A stretch of DNA of 64,000 nt from Lanius collurio. Taxonomy: Eukaryota > Chordata > Aves > Passeriformes > Laniidae. A program made the position numbers and the translations under genes. Shown here piece by piece: positions 24,131-36,133 of this stretch (its first letter is position 1; every line of letters starts with the position of its first letter). The DNA lies in NCBI GenBank assembly GCA_020086605.1, contig JACBWW010000007.1, forward strand, positions 20,987,572-21,051,571, given 5' to 3'. The notes beneath the pieces were generated by a model. That model was not told where the DNA came from, searched no databases, and was given only the letters and a program-made list of their open reading frames with translations.

Positions 24131-26417
24131 GGCATCTTAAAAGGCATTTTAAATAGATTAATGGCAGCTTAATTTATATTTTATTCACATTATTCACATT
24201 TATAGCTGAACTTACACTCTCCCGAAGTTTTGTACAATTGCCTTATTTATGTCTAAATCTATATCTTAATCTGGACCCAAATTCTGCCTGAAAAGCAGGC
24301 TTGAGACTCCTAAACAGAGGTACACATCACCATTTTGGATGCGAAATATTCTGTCTAATCTCTACTTGTTGCTCCAGAAGGATTCTGAATTACTTTGGAT
24401 ATTGTATTACACTTGTACAAATGTCTGGTTGGAGTTAACAATGTAATTAAATCAGAATTTTTACTTGAGGATTCCCTTGATATCTTCAAACATGACAATT
24501 TTATACTCATAATACAGTGCTTTACATCAGTGTCCTGCCCTTTGCTTCTCTTCTTCAAAAAATTACTTTCATTGCAACTAATAATGTACTAATTTTTTAC
24601 CAGCCCTAAAATTTGCCTTTAAAACACACACATGAATATTCTTTGAAATTAGTAATTGCTCTCAAATACTCCTTTTTCCCTCCTTTTTATTTTTTTCTTC
24701 TTTAATTATACTATTCCCTATTTAATCATAATGACTTTTTTTCATCCATGGGTTACACAGACAATATTGGAATTATTGGCCATTTAAGAAATTATTCCAG
24801 TGTACATTGAATTATCTGAACCAATATATTTTCTCATTTAACATACATAGCTGTGAGAGCTTCAATTTTGTATGTATACAATGAAAGGAAAATTACTGAG
24901 CCACGAGTCAAATGCAGCCGACAAAACTCTTGAAGGTTTAGGTACAAAAGGCAGTAGTCGGAACTACTAGTTCAGCAACCAGTTTTTTGAGAGAATTCCC
25001 TTGAGTACATCCCATAACCTCCAGCAACTGGTATAGAAGGCAGAACTACAGCAGTTCTGTGCCATGACACATCTTTAAACCCAAATCTCTAGTGAGATGA
25101 TCATTGTTAAGCAAACAAATTCCACTCGTAAATCTGGGCAGTTACATTTTTTTTAGGTTTATACAACAGCAAAAGCATTAGAGCTGTCTTAGATTTATTT
25201 GACTTAATGATACAGGTTTGAATTAAATTTATATAAATTTAAGTTTGATCAGTGCTTTAGTCTCTAAATTGGCTGTACACCTGACAGTTCTGAAACAAGT
25301 TGAGTACTAATATGTCACTGAGATTTAACTAATTTGTCTTAACTTTCATTAGACTGTGCTTACTGACTATCAAATTTAGAGATTTTAACTGGCTAACACA
25401 CAGCTTGAAGAGCAAGTTTACATATTCCTGAAATCTATCACATAGAGATTCTTGGAATTTCAGTGACAAATATAGACAGTTGCAGTGTGACATATGTTTA
25501 GCAAATCTGGTCATTTAGGATGTCTTTACAGTTAAAAGGACACATATAATTAATTTCATCCAGATGTCATAATTTGAAAGACATATGAAATGTGCCTCAA
25601 AGGAATCTCTTTCCATTGACTAGCTCAGGTAACTGCTACTCTCCATTGAATACTCAGCATACCGAGACCTCAATTCATTTTTATGCAGAGGCCTTTTAAA
25701 GCAGTCCAAGTTAGTCAAGCAGTTGGATTATGCCAGCAGATGTGATCCTATTTCTGCATTCCGTTGTATCAGCAGTTGAAGACAAGGCTGTGAAATTCTG
25801 ACACAGTTAAAACTGATGTCCTTATGTTTAGGTAACTAAATCGTTCCACTTGTATGAAGTTCAGATATCAGCAATGTAGATATGTATATGTAGGGTATAC
25901 ATGTAGAATCCATTTCATTGCCTATGTTTAGATGACGAGTGGCGTGTGAAACACCCTACAGTGCAAGTGGATTGTGAGATGCCTCTTAGAAGTGGCTTGG
26001 GGTTCCCCTTTGTCTCAGATCATAGATGATACCCTGAAGATTTGCTGAGACTCTGCAACCTCTCAGACGATGACCTTACCTGATGGAGAACCCCTAGGCT
26101 CCCTGTGGAAAATCCTCCCACAGGTTCCGCATTTACCTTGCCACAGCCTGGGAATTTCACTGGCCTTGGTAACTGCTGTTTGACAGCAGTTAAAAGATTT
26201 GGACCATATTTAGCTTTTTTGATGATCTCAAGAAGAAAATAAATAGCAAATTGGTGCAAAATGTTGTAGGAAAAGAATAGAAAATGCATTTTCTGACACT
26301 GTAAACAAATAATCAAGAAAGCTCATCTATGTGATCGGGCAGGACAGTAGAGCAGAATGCTTTAGGTTACATTATTTCTTTAGAGTGAGTGCTTTTAAAT
26401 CAGAAAGTTATGAAATT

Positions 26418-26434
26418 AAAAAAAAAAAAAAAAA
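26418..26434 (+). repeat. Poly-A run (A17)
   Basis: Seventeen consecutive A residues with no identified element attached. Confidence 0.85.
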
Positions 26435-26674
26435 CTACAGAACTTCAATTTCCAATACTCTGAGCATCTGATTGTCTTAAAAACCTATTTTAAGAATTGA
26501 AACACATACCAACAAACCAAACTGGACTGAAGTGTTTCAGTGATTTAAGAAACAAAGTTAAAAAAAGATTTTTTTAATATGTATTCTAAACAATGACCAA
26601 AGAAGTTTATAAGGGTAGTTCATCTTATTCATATTGTAAACAAGAAATGAATAGAGTTGTCAAAGCTGATATAC

Positions 26675-27063
26675 TGAGCTGGTTTAGCCAAATTCAGAAA
26701 TACACCCTCCAAGAGAAGGCAGGTTACAAACCACTCCTCCCCCACCAGGTTCAGGAAAAAAAAATTTTTTTCCTCAAAAGAAAGAGAAAAAAACTACTTA
26801 TTTAACAAACACACAGAAAAGGATAATAATGCTGAACAATAAACCCCCTCGCTATAGAGAGAAAGCCTGGAAAAAAACCTGAAGTCCTTCCGTAAGCAGC
26901 CTCTCTCCTCCTCCTCAGAGCGGGGGCGAGGTGGGCCCTCCCCCCAGCACCTCCACCTCGGTGGAAGAAGTCCTGATGTTCTGATGTGAAGCAATCCAGG
27001 AAAGAAGAAGAAGAAATCCAAATTTCCAGGAAAACAAATTCAACTCTCTGGAGAATATGAGAA

Positions 27064-27116
<53 letters not shown>

Positions 27117-27287
27117 CCGAGCGAGAGTCTGTGTTATCTCTGTCTGTCCTTGGAAATACAGAACTGTTTTGAAAAAGTCTTCCTCAGGTTTTTTTCTCTC
27201 TCTCAGGCCAGTTTAAAGGCATAGAAAGGCATAAACCTAATTCTGGGCAGGGACAATGATAGGGAATACTCAAGTCACCCCAAGACA
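26675..27287 (-). mobile_element. Solo LTR of an avian endogenous retrovirus, minus strand
   Basis: On the plus strand the block begins TGAGCTGGTTTAGCC at 26,675 and ends TCACCCCAAGACA at 27,287. On the minus strand it therefore starts TGTCTTGGGGTGAC, almost the same as the LTR at 7,265 (TGTCCTGGGGTGAC), so the two are probably related subfamilies. It is flanked by TATAC (26,670-26,674) and TATAT (27,288-27,292), a likely 5-bp target-site duplication with one mismatch. A GC-rich section lies at about 26,880-26,965. A long A-rich insertion at 27,062-27,115 splits the element. No retroviral coding sequence is adjacent, so this is a solo LTR formed by recombination between two LTRs. Confidence 0.75.
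27062..27115 (+). repeat. Long poly-A tract (A21-G-A32) inside the LTR
   Basis: Twenty-one A residues, one G, then thirty-two A residues. The tract interrupts the minus-strand LTR; recognisable LTR sequence resumes at GAGTCTGTGTTATCTC. It is either an expanded internal A-run (poly-T on the LTR's own strand) or a small A-tailed insertion. Confidence 0.9.
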
Positions 27288-29275
27288 TATATGTAAGCAT
27301 AATTCAATATAATCAGACAAAATGAGAAACTAAAATTAAGACTGAATGAGGAAATATTTGCTAACACTCTAACTGATCTATTAGACAAAACCCAAGGGAA
27401 ATTAAAGAAAAAATAATGTTGTAGGGGTTTACAATCCAGTTGGACAAAGCAGTGCAGGTAAACCAGCATTAAGGTAACCACAGTGTATCCTAATATATTC
27501 AAATGCAAACAGTTTTGTGAGAAAAAAAAAAATTAAGAGGCACTAAGGTAGTTAGATGAGTCCTTCACATCAATATCCAGGGAAGCACTGGTTCTGGGAC
27601 TCCATAATCACTTCCTTATTTCTATTAATCATTTTTTTATGCAACCAGTTTATAAATTCCATATTTGAAAGAAAATTGTGAGGCAATTTTGAAGTAAAAA
27701 AGCTTAATTGCAAATACCTGTTTACCTCAGAAAGGTAAATCTAATTTAATATAACACAAATTTAAACTGGGTAACATCTTTAGTAGTTTCAGATTTCAGC
27801 ATTTCTATAATGCAATTAGAATTGTAAGTTCTGAATGTAACAGGAGAAGCAATTAACAGAAATTTTATTCTTTCTTCTAATAAAACAGAGCTGAATTTTG
27901 ATTTGGGGAAAAAAAGCAACAAACAAACAAAATAAGAACAAAACACCCCATCCCATACCAAACCACAGATTAAATACATAGTTAATTTATTAAAAAGTAC
28001 TTTATCTATGCAAAATATATGAACTTAGGCTTTTTTTTTTAATTTAGCTCCCTGATAACAATTGTAGCAGACCTTTATAAACTACCAAACAGATGGTAAA
28101 GAAAAGTCTATTGGTTCATAAAGCCTTCCTATTAATAACAGAGAGAAAACTAATTTTCCATTTTGTTATTCAGTTTAACATGAATTTCTCAAATATGTGT
28201 ACAAATGAATAGTAACCTTTCTTCTCAATGTCAGGATTTCTGTTTGCATATCCATAGCTATCCTCATAGCAAGTCATTTAATAAGGTGGTCATTTTTCAT
28301 ATGATAAATAAATCTAAGATACTCTTCAATAGCAAGAGCTTTGCTGTTTACAAATTTGCTGATGTATATTCATATTTACAAAAATAATATTTCTATTTAA
28401 TTAAAATATATTTATTTAAATTCAGTGAAGAGACACAGGTGAGAAAGTAATGGGAGAAATAAAAGATTGTTGTTTCTGATGTCTTCTAAAATAAAATTAA
28501 TTCCATATAGAAAGCATTTAAAAATAAGCAAGATATGACTGCATTCTACTTAGGTACTGCTTGGAAAGGATTAATAGTTGTACTCTTCTGTAATTAAAAA
28601 AAAAAAAAAATATAAACAACTGAGGAACAATGAACTAGGGAGCTGTAAAAGCATGATCTGAAATTATAGATAATTGTCTGGGAAGGCCATGGAATTTTAT
28701 CCATATATTTTGATGGTCAGGAAGCATTAAAAAAGAAACAAAGATTTAGGGCTTTTAAATCCTGAACTTAAATCCAGAAATGTCTTTCAGAAAAGATTAA
28801 TCTGCATAGATTTTTTTCTACTGACTTTTTCTAGTTCTAGACAAAAATTGAAGTCTACAGAGCTATTCAGAAGCCTATACTGTAATTCAAATCCAAATGA
28901 GCAATCCCTTAAAATAAATCTTATTTAATTATTCATTACCTGGGAATTAATGGGAATCTAAATTTCTGCCTGTAACAATATAGTGTTTCTAGTTTTTTTA
29001 ATGTTTCTATTGTTTTGACTGCTTGTTTTGGCTCTCACATCAGAAGTAAGTATATAGAAATTCTCAGGAGAAGGTATTTGTTGAAAACAGATCTTCCATT
29101 TCTAAAGTAAATATTATGACAGTGTTAGATAAAAGTCAAAAAGCAACACTTTTTTCCCATTTATAGATGTTCTTTAAAGAATTAACAACTTCTCTTAATT
29201 TTTAGGTATTTATGGAAGCTTTAACTAGATGAGTAGGTTTCAGCTTCAGCTTCCCAAATATACCTACTTTAGGAC

Positions 29276-29279
<4 letters not shown>
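27288..29279. other. Anonymous AT-rich DNA
   Basis: No recognisable gene or element. Short A-runs occur at about 27,520-27,532 and 28,596-28,610. Confidence 0.55.

Positions 29280-29311
<32 letters not shown>
29280..29311 (+). repeat. Poly-A run (A32)
   Basis: Thirty-two consecutive A residues, a short distance upstream of the 5'-truncated CR1 copy. CR1 elements do not end in poly-A, so this is not their tail. Confidence 0.95.
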
Positions 29312-29315
<4 letters not shown>

Positions 29316-29409
29316 TTCTGCCCCTTCTCTTTGGTGTCTCTAATTGGCTAACTGTGCTCTATTGGCCATGTGGGATCCACCACAGTACTGATGGAGCTGG
29401 CAGTAGAAC

Positions 29410-30201
29410 TTGCTGAGCCACTTAAGCAATTTACCAGCAGTCCTGACTAACCAGAGAGTCCCAGCTGACTGGGAGCTGGTGATTATGATGCCCATCCACA
29501 AAAGAAGTTGGAAGGAGGAGCCATATAACTACAGGCTTATCAGCCTGACCTCAGTGCCAGGGAAGGCAGTGGAGCAGATCATTTTGGGTGCCATCATGTG
29601 GCACATGCAGGACAACCAGGCAATCAGACCCAGCCAGAACATGTTTGTGAAAGGTGAGCCCTGCTCGACCAACTTGATCTTCTATGACAAAGTTACAGGC
29701 ATAATGGATGAAGGAAAGACTGTTGTCTACCTAGGCTTTAGTAAAGCCTTTGACACTCTATTCCTCAGCATTCTCCTGGAGAAACTGTCTTCTCATGGCT
29801 TGGATGGATGCACTACTCCTTGGGTGAAAGATTGGCTGGATGGCTGGGCTCAGAGAGTGGTGGTGAATGGAGTTCCATCCAGCTGTGGGGCAGTCACAAG
29901 ATGGGTTTCCCAGAGCTCAGTATTTTGGACAAACCTATTTAATATCTTTATCTGTGATATGGATGAGGAGATTGAGTGCCCACTCAGTCAGTTTACAGAT
30001 GATACCAAGAAGGGTGGCAGGGTTGAACCACGGGAGGGTAGGAAGGCTCTGCTAAGGGATCTGAACAGGCTGGATTTGTTGTCAGAGAATTCAACAGTCC
30101 AACAAGGCCGAGTGTCAAGACCCGCACTTGGGTCACAACCACCCCACACAGTGCTACAGGCTAGGGACAGAGTGGCTGGAAAGCTATTTATTAGGCTGTA
30201 A
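29410..30201 (+). pseudogene. CR1 ORF2 reverse transcriptase remnant, open for 263 codons
   Basis: This is part of the CR1 ORF2 polyprotein, whose RT copies the element's RNA at a nicked chromosomal site. From the first ATG, residues 41-60 read YRLISLTSVPGKAVEQIILG, the conserved fingers segment of CR1 RTs. Residues 109-116 read GFSKAFDT, where the family has DFSKAFDT; the first aspartate is the catalytic motif-A residue, and here it is glycine. Residues 167-183 correspond to the conserved PQGSVLGP-LFNIFI block but are altered (SQSSVFWTNLFN). Residues 195-200 are FTDDTK, keeping the two motif-C aspartates of the usual FADD. After residue 220 the frame drifts out of phase with CR1 and then runs into unrelated sequence. 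The N-terminal endonuclease is absent. The ATG is just the first in an open stretch, not a real start. It cannot encode an active enzyme. Confidence 0.9.
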
Positions 30202-30450
30202 CTGACAATAAAGAATAGATATCAATCTCACATATTAATACCCACATTGTTGAAAGCAATTTAAGAACTTGTAGTCTGATTGTGCAATATACATCCATTT
30301 TTCTCTATGACCAGTAGCTTCATCCCATCTGCTGCCCTGTAACATGCAGGCTTCTTCTGAGGTCTCTTGTGAGTATCCTGTGATGACTGTCTGAAGGGGA
30401 ACATACATTCAAGCAACCAAATCATGTCATTTGTATTTCCTTTATATTTT
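30200..30450. other. Unidentified insert or rearranged segment inside CR1
   Basis: About 250 AT-rich bases with no CR1 similarity lie between two CR1 blocks that should be separated by several hundred bases of ORF2. I see neither poly-A nor clear terminal repeats, so its origin is unknown. Confidence 0.55.
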
Positions 30451-30715
30451 AAGACAAGAGAAAAGGGCTCAAGCTGCACTGAGGGGGTTCAGGTTGGACG
30501 TCAGGAAGACTATCTTCTCTGAAATCATGGTCAGGCATTGGAATGAGCTGCCCAACAAGGTGGTGGAGCCACCATCTCTGGAAGAGTCCAAGAAATGGCT
30601 GGACATAGCACTTATTGCCATGGTCTAGTTGACATGGTGGTGTCCAGTCAAAGTCTGAACTTGATGACACTGGAGATCTTTGCCAATCTTAATGATTGAA
30701 TGATTCTATGATTAA

Positions 30716-31625
30716 AAATACAAGATACTAAAGGACTCAGTGAACTGATAATTTGGTTATCCAAACTAATAAATATTTAAATTTAAAATAAAGTGCAACT
30801 AAAACTAAGTAGGTGTATATCTAAATTCTAAATATACAGTAAAAGGTCTTGAAATCGGTGGAAGAAGTTGGTCTGGCTTATAAAGCTATTCCATCTTTAA
30901 AGATCATGAAATGCCTGTTTTCAAGAACAGCGATGGACATAGTGCACTCAGGTTATGGATACATGATCCTCTTCTGATTCTCTAAAAGCATAACCCTGAT
31001 AACCAAAGGGTTATTATTCTTCTGTTTCTACCTGATAAATGAAATAGGATTAAAAAGATTGAATAAGCGTAAAAGAATATAAATTTCTTTCCTCTGTATT
31101 CTAATATTCTAATAGTCTTTGAAATTCTAATCATCTTCATGCCTCTAAGACAGAGTTAGGCAGAAGAAACCACATAAAAGAAATTATAAGTCGCATGAGA
31201 CAGTGTCAAACCTCCTCAGTATGAATTCCTGGGCTAAAACAACCCTTCAGGCATTCTAGGAAAGAAAGTATGCTTTCCATCACACTTTTTAAAGCTCATC
31301 AAATAATTAGGAATACTCCAAATTTACAATAATTGCAATTGAAAGGAAATATAGAAGCAAAATCTTCAGAACCCAAAATTTTGGGTAATGGATGGGAGGT
31401 GAAAAGACATCATGGATGTTCTCAGTTTAGTTAGATGGGAAAGACTATTTCTGATAATAAAATAGGCAGCAATATGAAACTTATTGAAAAGATTCATAAT
31501 TGGCATAAAGATGAGGCAGGATTAGGAAATACAGGTTCCTGTATCAAGTTAACTGTTCCAGTGTGGTGAAGACAAACTACATTCTGTGCCACATTAATTA
31601 GCAAAAGCATACCTGGAATATTGAG
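30716..31625. other. Anonymous AT-rich DNA between two CR1 copies
   Basis: Nothing recognisable. The sequence starts immediately after the CR1 3' end with AT-rich DNA. Confidence 0.5.
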
Positions 31626-31960
31626 GGTAGTGATTATTCAGCCCTGGTGAGGCCTCATACAAGATACTGTTCTGCTCTCCCTATACAGGAGAGGTGTTGA
31701 CAAACTGGAATAAATCCAATGTAGGCCAGCAAGATGCTTAGAGGGATGAAGTTCTTGCAGTATGTGAGGACAGACAGAGACAAAGAACTGGTCCTGCTCT
31801 ACTTTGAGAAGGAAAGATTAAAGGGAGATTGATTTCTACAACAATTTAACAAAGGACTGCAAATAAAACAGATTCAGATGCTGATTGTATGTTTCTAATC
31901 GGAAAGGGCTTAAACTGAGCTGTGGGTGTTTTTTATTTTTATTTTGTTTTTCAGAAGAAA
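31626..31960 (+). mobile_element. Old CR1 LINE fragment, end of ORF2
   Basis: GTGATTATTCAGCCCTGGTG near 31,632 and AGGCCTCATAC match the CR1 block that encodes the end of the RT region. They are followed by ACAGGAGAGGTGTTGACAAA near 31,686 and by degraded versions of the AGGAAAGGCT and CTGAGAAGAGAAGG blocks (GAAGGAAAGATTAAAGGGAG near 31,809). Divergence is higher than in the neighbouring 29.3-kb copy and no frame is open, so I take it to be an older insertion. Boundaries are approximate. Confidence 0.7.
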
Positions 31961-32564
31961 AATAGTGAATACTTAAAAAAATTAAAACGTTTTTAATCAG
32001 TAAATTTTAGATAAAAATGTGATTCCTTGCTGTTAGATGGACCACAAATCCAGTAGCTTTCCAAAGATTAGAGAGGACACGTCATAGTTTTCCAGACTCT
32101 GTTATGGTGCAAATGGTGTCACTATAAATGATTTATACTTCGGCTAGAAAAACCCATGTATTTTCATAAACATATATGCTTCTGATTTATGGAAATAGAA
32201 AAGTGCAGTGGCTGAACAGGCTGAGGTCTCAGGCTCACTTGCTATTATTCATGAGAAGAAAGGGACTATTTTATTTTGTCATGGAAAGTGAACAGAGCTG
32301 GTGAATGCAAACCATCTGTAGCTTTACTTTCAATATTAATGTAAAGGCTCTTCCTCAGATCTGTTATTCATGGGCAAGTTTCATCAGCAGAACTTCTCCA
32401 AGGAAAATTGGCTACATGGCAGAATGGCTCACAGTTTGGAAGATATGAAACCAGGACACAATATACGGGTTTAGTATCAAAGAATGAGACTATGCTCCAC
32501 ATTGGCTGCTTTCTGTTCCCTTTAAAATAAGTGTGCATGCATGTGTCTGTATGTAAAGTTACAT

Positions 32565-32700
32565 GGTTTTGTTTTGGGTCTTTTGGGGGTTTGGGGGGCC
32601 TTTTTGTTGGTTGGAGGGGGCACAGTTTGCTTTGTTTTGATTTTTTGTTTGGTTGCCTTTTTTTGTTTGTTTGGTTTTTAGTTTTTGGGGTGGTTTTTGA
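32565..32700 (+). repeat. G/T-rich low-complexity tract
   Basis: Almost pure G and T, with runs such as TTTTGGGGGTTTGGGGGGCC and repeated TTTG/TTTTG units. It produces mirror-image biased open frames on both strands (32,531-32,755 plus and 32,559-32,786 minus), neither of which is a gene. The minus strand is correspondingly rich in A and C. Confidence 0.8.
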
Positions 32701-35230
32701 AGACTATCTGATCTTTTCAGAAATTTGCTACAATTTTGGAACTGTCCACAATTAAAGCATTTTGTGGAAAACATTTTGTGTTGCAAGCAATTTTTCTCAG
32801 TGCAATTTAAAAAATAGTGTAATTTAGTAAGTTATTCTTCAATATTTCAATTGTGCAGCAGTCCTCATTCTTCTCTGTAGCTTTTCCTTTCAATACTCTT
32901 AAAAGCAAGACACTGTTGTTTGTGGGAAATCAGGAGGTATTTTTTGTTTTATTGGAGAATTGCTTTACAAGCTTGTCCTTAGGTAAAATATTTTCAACTA
33001 TTTATCCTTAGAGGTGCAAATATCAGTCAAAATTCTGTATAAGAAAGGAACAACAAATACCAATGCAAATAGTTGTATACAACATTGTGCCATAGAGTGG
33101 GCTTTTATTTTCCCTTTCACTTTCCTGAATTGCCCTTCTTTGCTTATCCCTTTGACTTATTCGATTATTAATGGAAGGGATATTTTATTCTAAAATAATT
33201 TTAATATTAATTATATTTCTTGACTTCTAATATATGCAATGAAAGTTTCAGCTCTATAAACATAAAATTATTCATGTTAAATTCAGGTAAGCTACTCTGA
33301 AATATTCAGTTTAGACTTTAGTTGATATTCAATAAATCTTGATTCAGAATCAAGGATTCTATTACACTCTTCTTTTTGTTCGTTTTTTCACATCTTAAGT
33401 AGACTCATTAGTATTTTCTTGTTTAATTTTTTTTGTATATACAAGAGTTATGACTTATCATTTTTTATATATTGTTCAAGGATAAAATGTCTATATACTG
33501 ATGAACTAGATTTTGTTAATACTATACTTGATTTAAAATCTATTAAAATAATTTTTTAAATCCAGAAAATATTCAATTTCAGTCATTCAGGACCATTTGT
33601 GAATGATCCCAGACAAAAAGCTGAGAAATTCAGTTATGACAATGAAATCTAAAACCCTCTAAAATGTTGTTCTATGTGCAATCAGTAAATTCTTCACAGT
33701 TGTCAAAGATTAATTCTTTGAAGCAAGTTAGAAAATAAATGGGAAAATATGCAGTTCTCAGTGACAGAGGGCAACTGAAGACTTGGGCTTGTTGCAGGTT
33801 TATATAAATATTTTGACTTAATGTTTTAATTTTCTGAATGTACATCTTGTGCACTCTGACACCTAGTACATAGGTAAATACAGTTGCATGCATATACCTT
33901 AATCAACAGGTATTTTCTTACATTATTTCCCATACGACTTTCCTTTCAGAATTTCCTAGCATTTCATTTCTTTAGTGTAAATCTAGGGTTTTTTGTGTTT
34001 CAAAAAAATCTGTCCAGGCTCATTTAGCTCAGATTCTGTCTTGAGTACGTCATAAACAACTTAGACCATTAAGGCAATTTTAATCCTCAAGGGAAGCAGT
34101 GAAGCATAATTTTCTTGTTCTTTAGTAAGTTCTACCTAGTAAGATATGACATAAATTTCTTTTAATTGCCACTTTATATGTAGCATGAATATCACAGCTG
34201 AAAACAGTTCTTAAAAATAAATTGAGATCATATATCAGCTAGACAACTTGTTTCAGAAAAATCTTGTTATAGAGTTCTCATTTTTTTCTAATTCTTCAAA
34301 GCTTAAAAAACTCCCAAAGAATGTCAAATTAGGTTTCAGTAGATAAAAAAATGAATTAATCTGAGGATCCTCAATGGTTCTTTGACATACTATTTGACCT
34401 CTAAGAAACTCGTTTGTTTGGGGTTTTTAACCGTCAGATTTTTGAAGTATAACTGTCCTAAGAAGTTAGGCCCAGGGGCTATGCTGCAGGACATGTGTTG
34501 CACACCCTTTGAGCTTTAAGAGATAAACAGGCTGATAGTAACGTGGAAGTACGCCAGCTTTCCTCCTGTTCCTTCTTTCCCCATCACACATTTGTAGAAA
34601 GGATGGGTGACTGATATCTGTGGTTTTGAAAGAATACAGTACATATAAAAAAATGCACAAGTGAAAGAATTAGTTCTTTTACATACTTAGACTTTGATGC
34701 AACAATCACCAAGAGATGTTAGCATCTTGGTCTTGATCAAAGCAGTTATAGTATTTTGCTCTGAAGAAGTTTTAGTGAATTTCATTGATACAAATTATAA
34801 GATAAAAAAATCAGAAAATTATTTTATCAATATATTAAAGTTTCTTCAGATAATTCTTTCTTTTTAAAATAAAAGTAAAGTGAAAATATTTTGATATGGA
34901 GACGATAGTAATTTTTCCTATAGTTAATGTTGTATAGTGTAGACTTAGTTGATGAATGACGCAAGTATGTAGGAATATTGCAATTTAGCAAATACGAGTT
35001 TCTAAAGAATTCTAATTTCCAGGGTATGGCACTAAATAAAAAATTCTACAAAACAGCTCTTCCAGATGTTTCCTTTAATTGTAATTGAAGTAGAGAAAGC
35101 AAGTTTCAGAATAATGCTTATGGAAATAGGAATACAGAAACAACATTTACTTACCAAAATAGAATGACCTAAATAAACCATTCCAAAAATTATTCGAGAT
35201 GCTACTGCAGTAGCTACTCATCTGAGTCAC

Positions 35231-35247
35231 AAAAAAAAAAAAAAAAA
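35231..35247 (+). repeat. Poly-A run (A17)
   Basis: Seventeen consecutive A residues; no element is attached. Confidence 0.85.
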
Positions 35248-36133
35248 TCCTTGACCTCTGTGTACAAATATATTTAGAATGTATAGGTTTGAAAGACAGT
35301 CTAATTTAATGAATTTTAAAGTTCATGTCATTTTGAATGATTTTTCCTTAACTGTTTAAGATATATTCTGTTTATCCTCATCACCCTCCTCCTCACTTCA
35401 AACAGTGATGTACCAAGAATATTCAAGCTGGATATTAAATTAAGTGACCAAATAAGAATTTAATTTATAATTAATGGGAAAGTTGTTCTGTGCTAATTTC
35501 ATTACAGTATATTTTTAGATAAATATTGGGAGACTATTTTGCTAAGTAGGCTCTTACTTGCTTATTTTCTAGCTTAAACATATTTTTTCACATCAGCAAC
35601 ATCACAAATACCCTTGAGGGACCTTAATTTCCTTTGTATTTTGACAAATAGCAGTTCTTTCTCCTCCCACATCCCAGTGATTATTCTTAGTCAAAAGCAT
35701 AAAACTTTCTGAACAAGACAATACCATGATGTTTAGGTTGTTGTCTAACCTCTTGGTTGTTTTGAACTTTCTAAAGTTATTTTATGCTTTAACTTAATTT
35801 CTTAAGTTATTCTTATGCTTAAAGCCTAAGAATAGATTTCTCTTTTACATTATTCTATGGTCGGGTTAGAATATGCACTGTAAGAACCCTTTGATGCTGT
35901 AGTTCAACCCTCATAATTAGAAAAGAATATGATGAGTAACAATAAACAGATTATGTGTGGCAACAGAAACTGGAAACTCAAAGTATCTTACTTATGTATA
36001 ATTAATTTCATGTTTCCATGTAATTTTTTGGATATTCACAGCTGTCTTAACTCAGATGTTACCAGTCTAAATACTTCCTCTAATTACCTCTGGTAAGAAA
36101 ATAAGTCTTCATTAAGAACAAAATCAACCAAGT

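Larger units (their letters stand above)
23726..26674. other. Anonymous DNA, possible unassigned old repeats
   Basis: I recognise no feature with confidence. About 23,726-24,110 may be a faded continuation of the CR1 piece. The patch at 24,890-25,100 and the mixed-composition patch at 25,990-26,170 could be old transposon sequence, but I cannot name them. There are poly-A runs at 24,115-24,130 and 26,418-26,434. Confidence 0.45.
29340..30715 (+). mobile_element. CR1 LINE, 5'-truncated, rearranged, intact 3' end
   Basis: The element enters within ORF2 (GGAGCTGGCAGTAGAACTTG near 29,394, then CCACTTAAGCAATTTACCAG), runs through an open RT domain (see the entry at 29,410), and continues to CGCACTTGGGTCACAACCAC near 30,123 and GAGTGGCTGGAAAGCT near 30,170. 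CR1 similarity then stops. It resumes at about 30,450 with GACAAGAGAAAAGGGCTCAA, then GGTTCAGGTTGGACGTCAGG, CATTGGAATGAGCTGCCCAA, and finally ATGATTGAATGATTCTATGA, the diagnostic CR1 3' end. About 250 bases of unrelated sequence (30,200-30,450) replace the CR1 section normally there, so a deletion has been combined with an insertion. It is the most complete CR1 copy in the window. Confidence 0.92.
31961..36130. other. Anonymous AT-rich DNA
   Basis: No gene or transposon recognised. Contains a G/T-rich low-complexity stretch at about 32,565-32,700 and an A17 run at 35,231-35,247. Confidence 0.55.

Noticed and set aside
32531..32786. Hydrophobic, glycine- and phenylalanine-rich 74-codon frame resembling a membrane protein.
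   Set aside because: It is a translation of a G/T low-complexity tract, with a mirror frame on the other strand.
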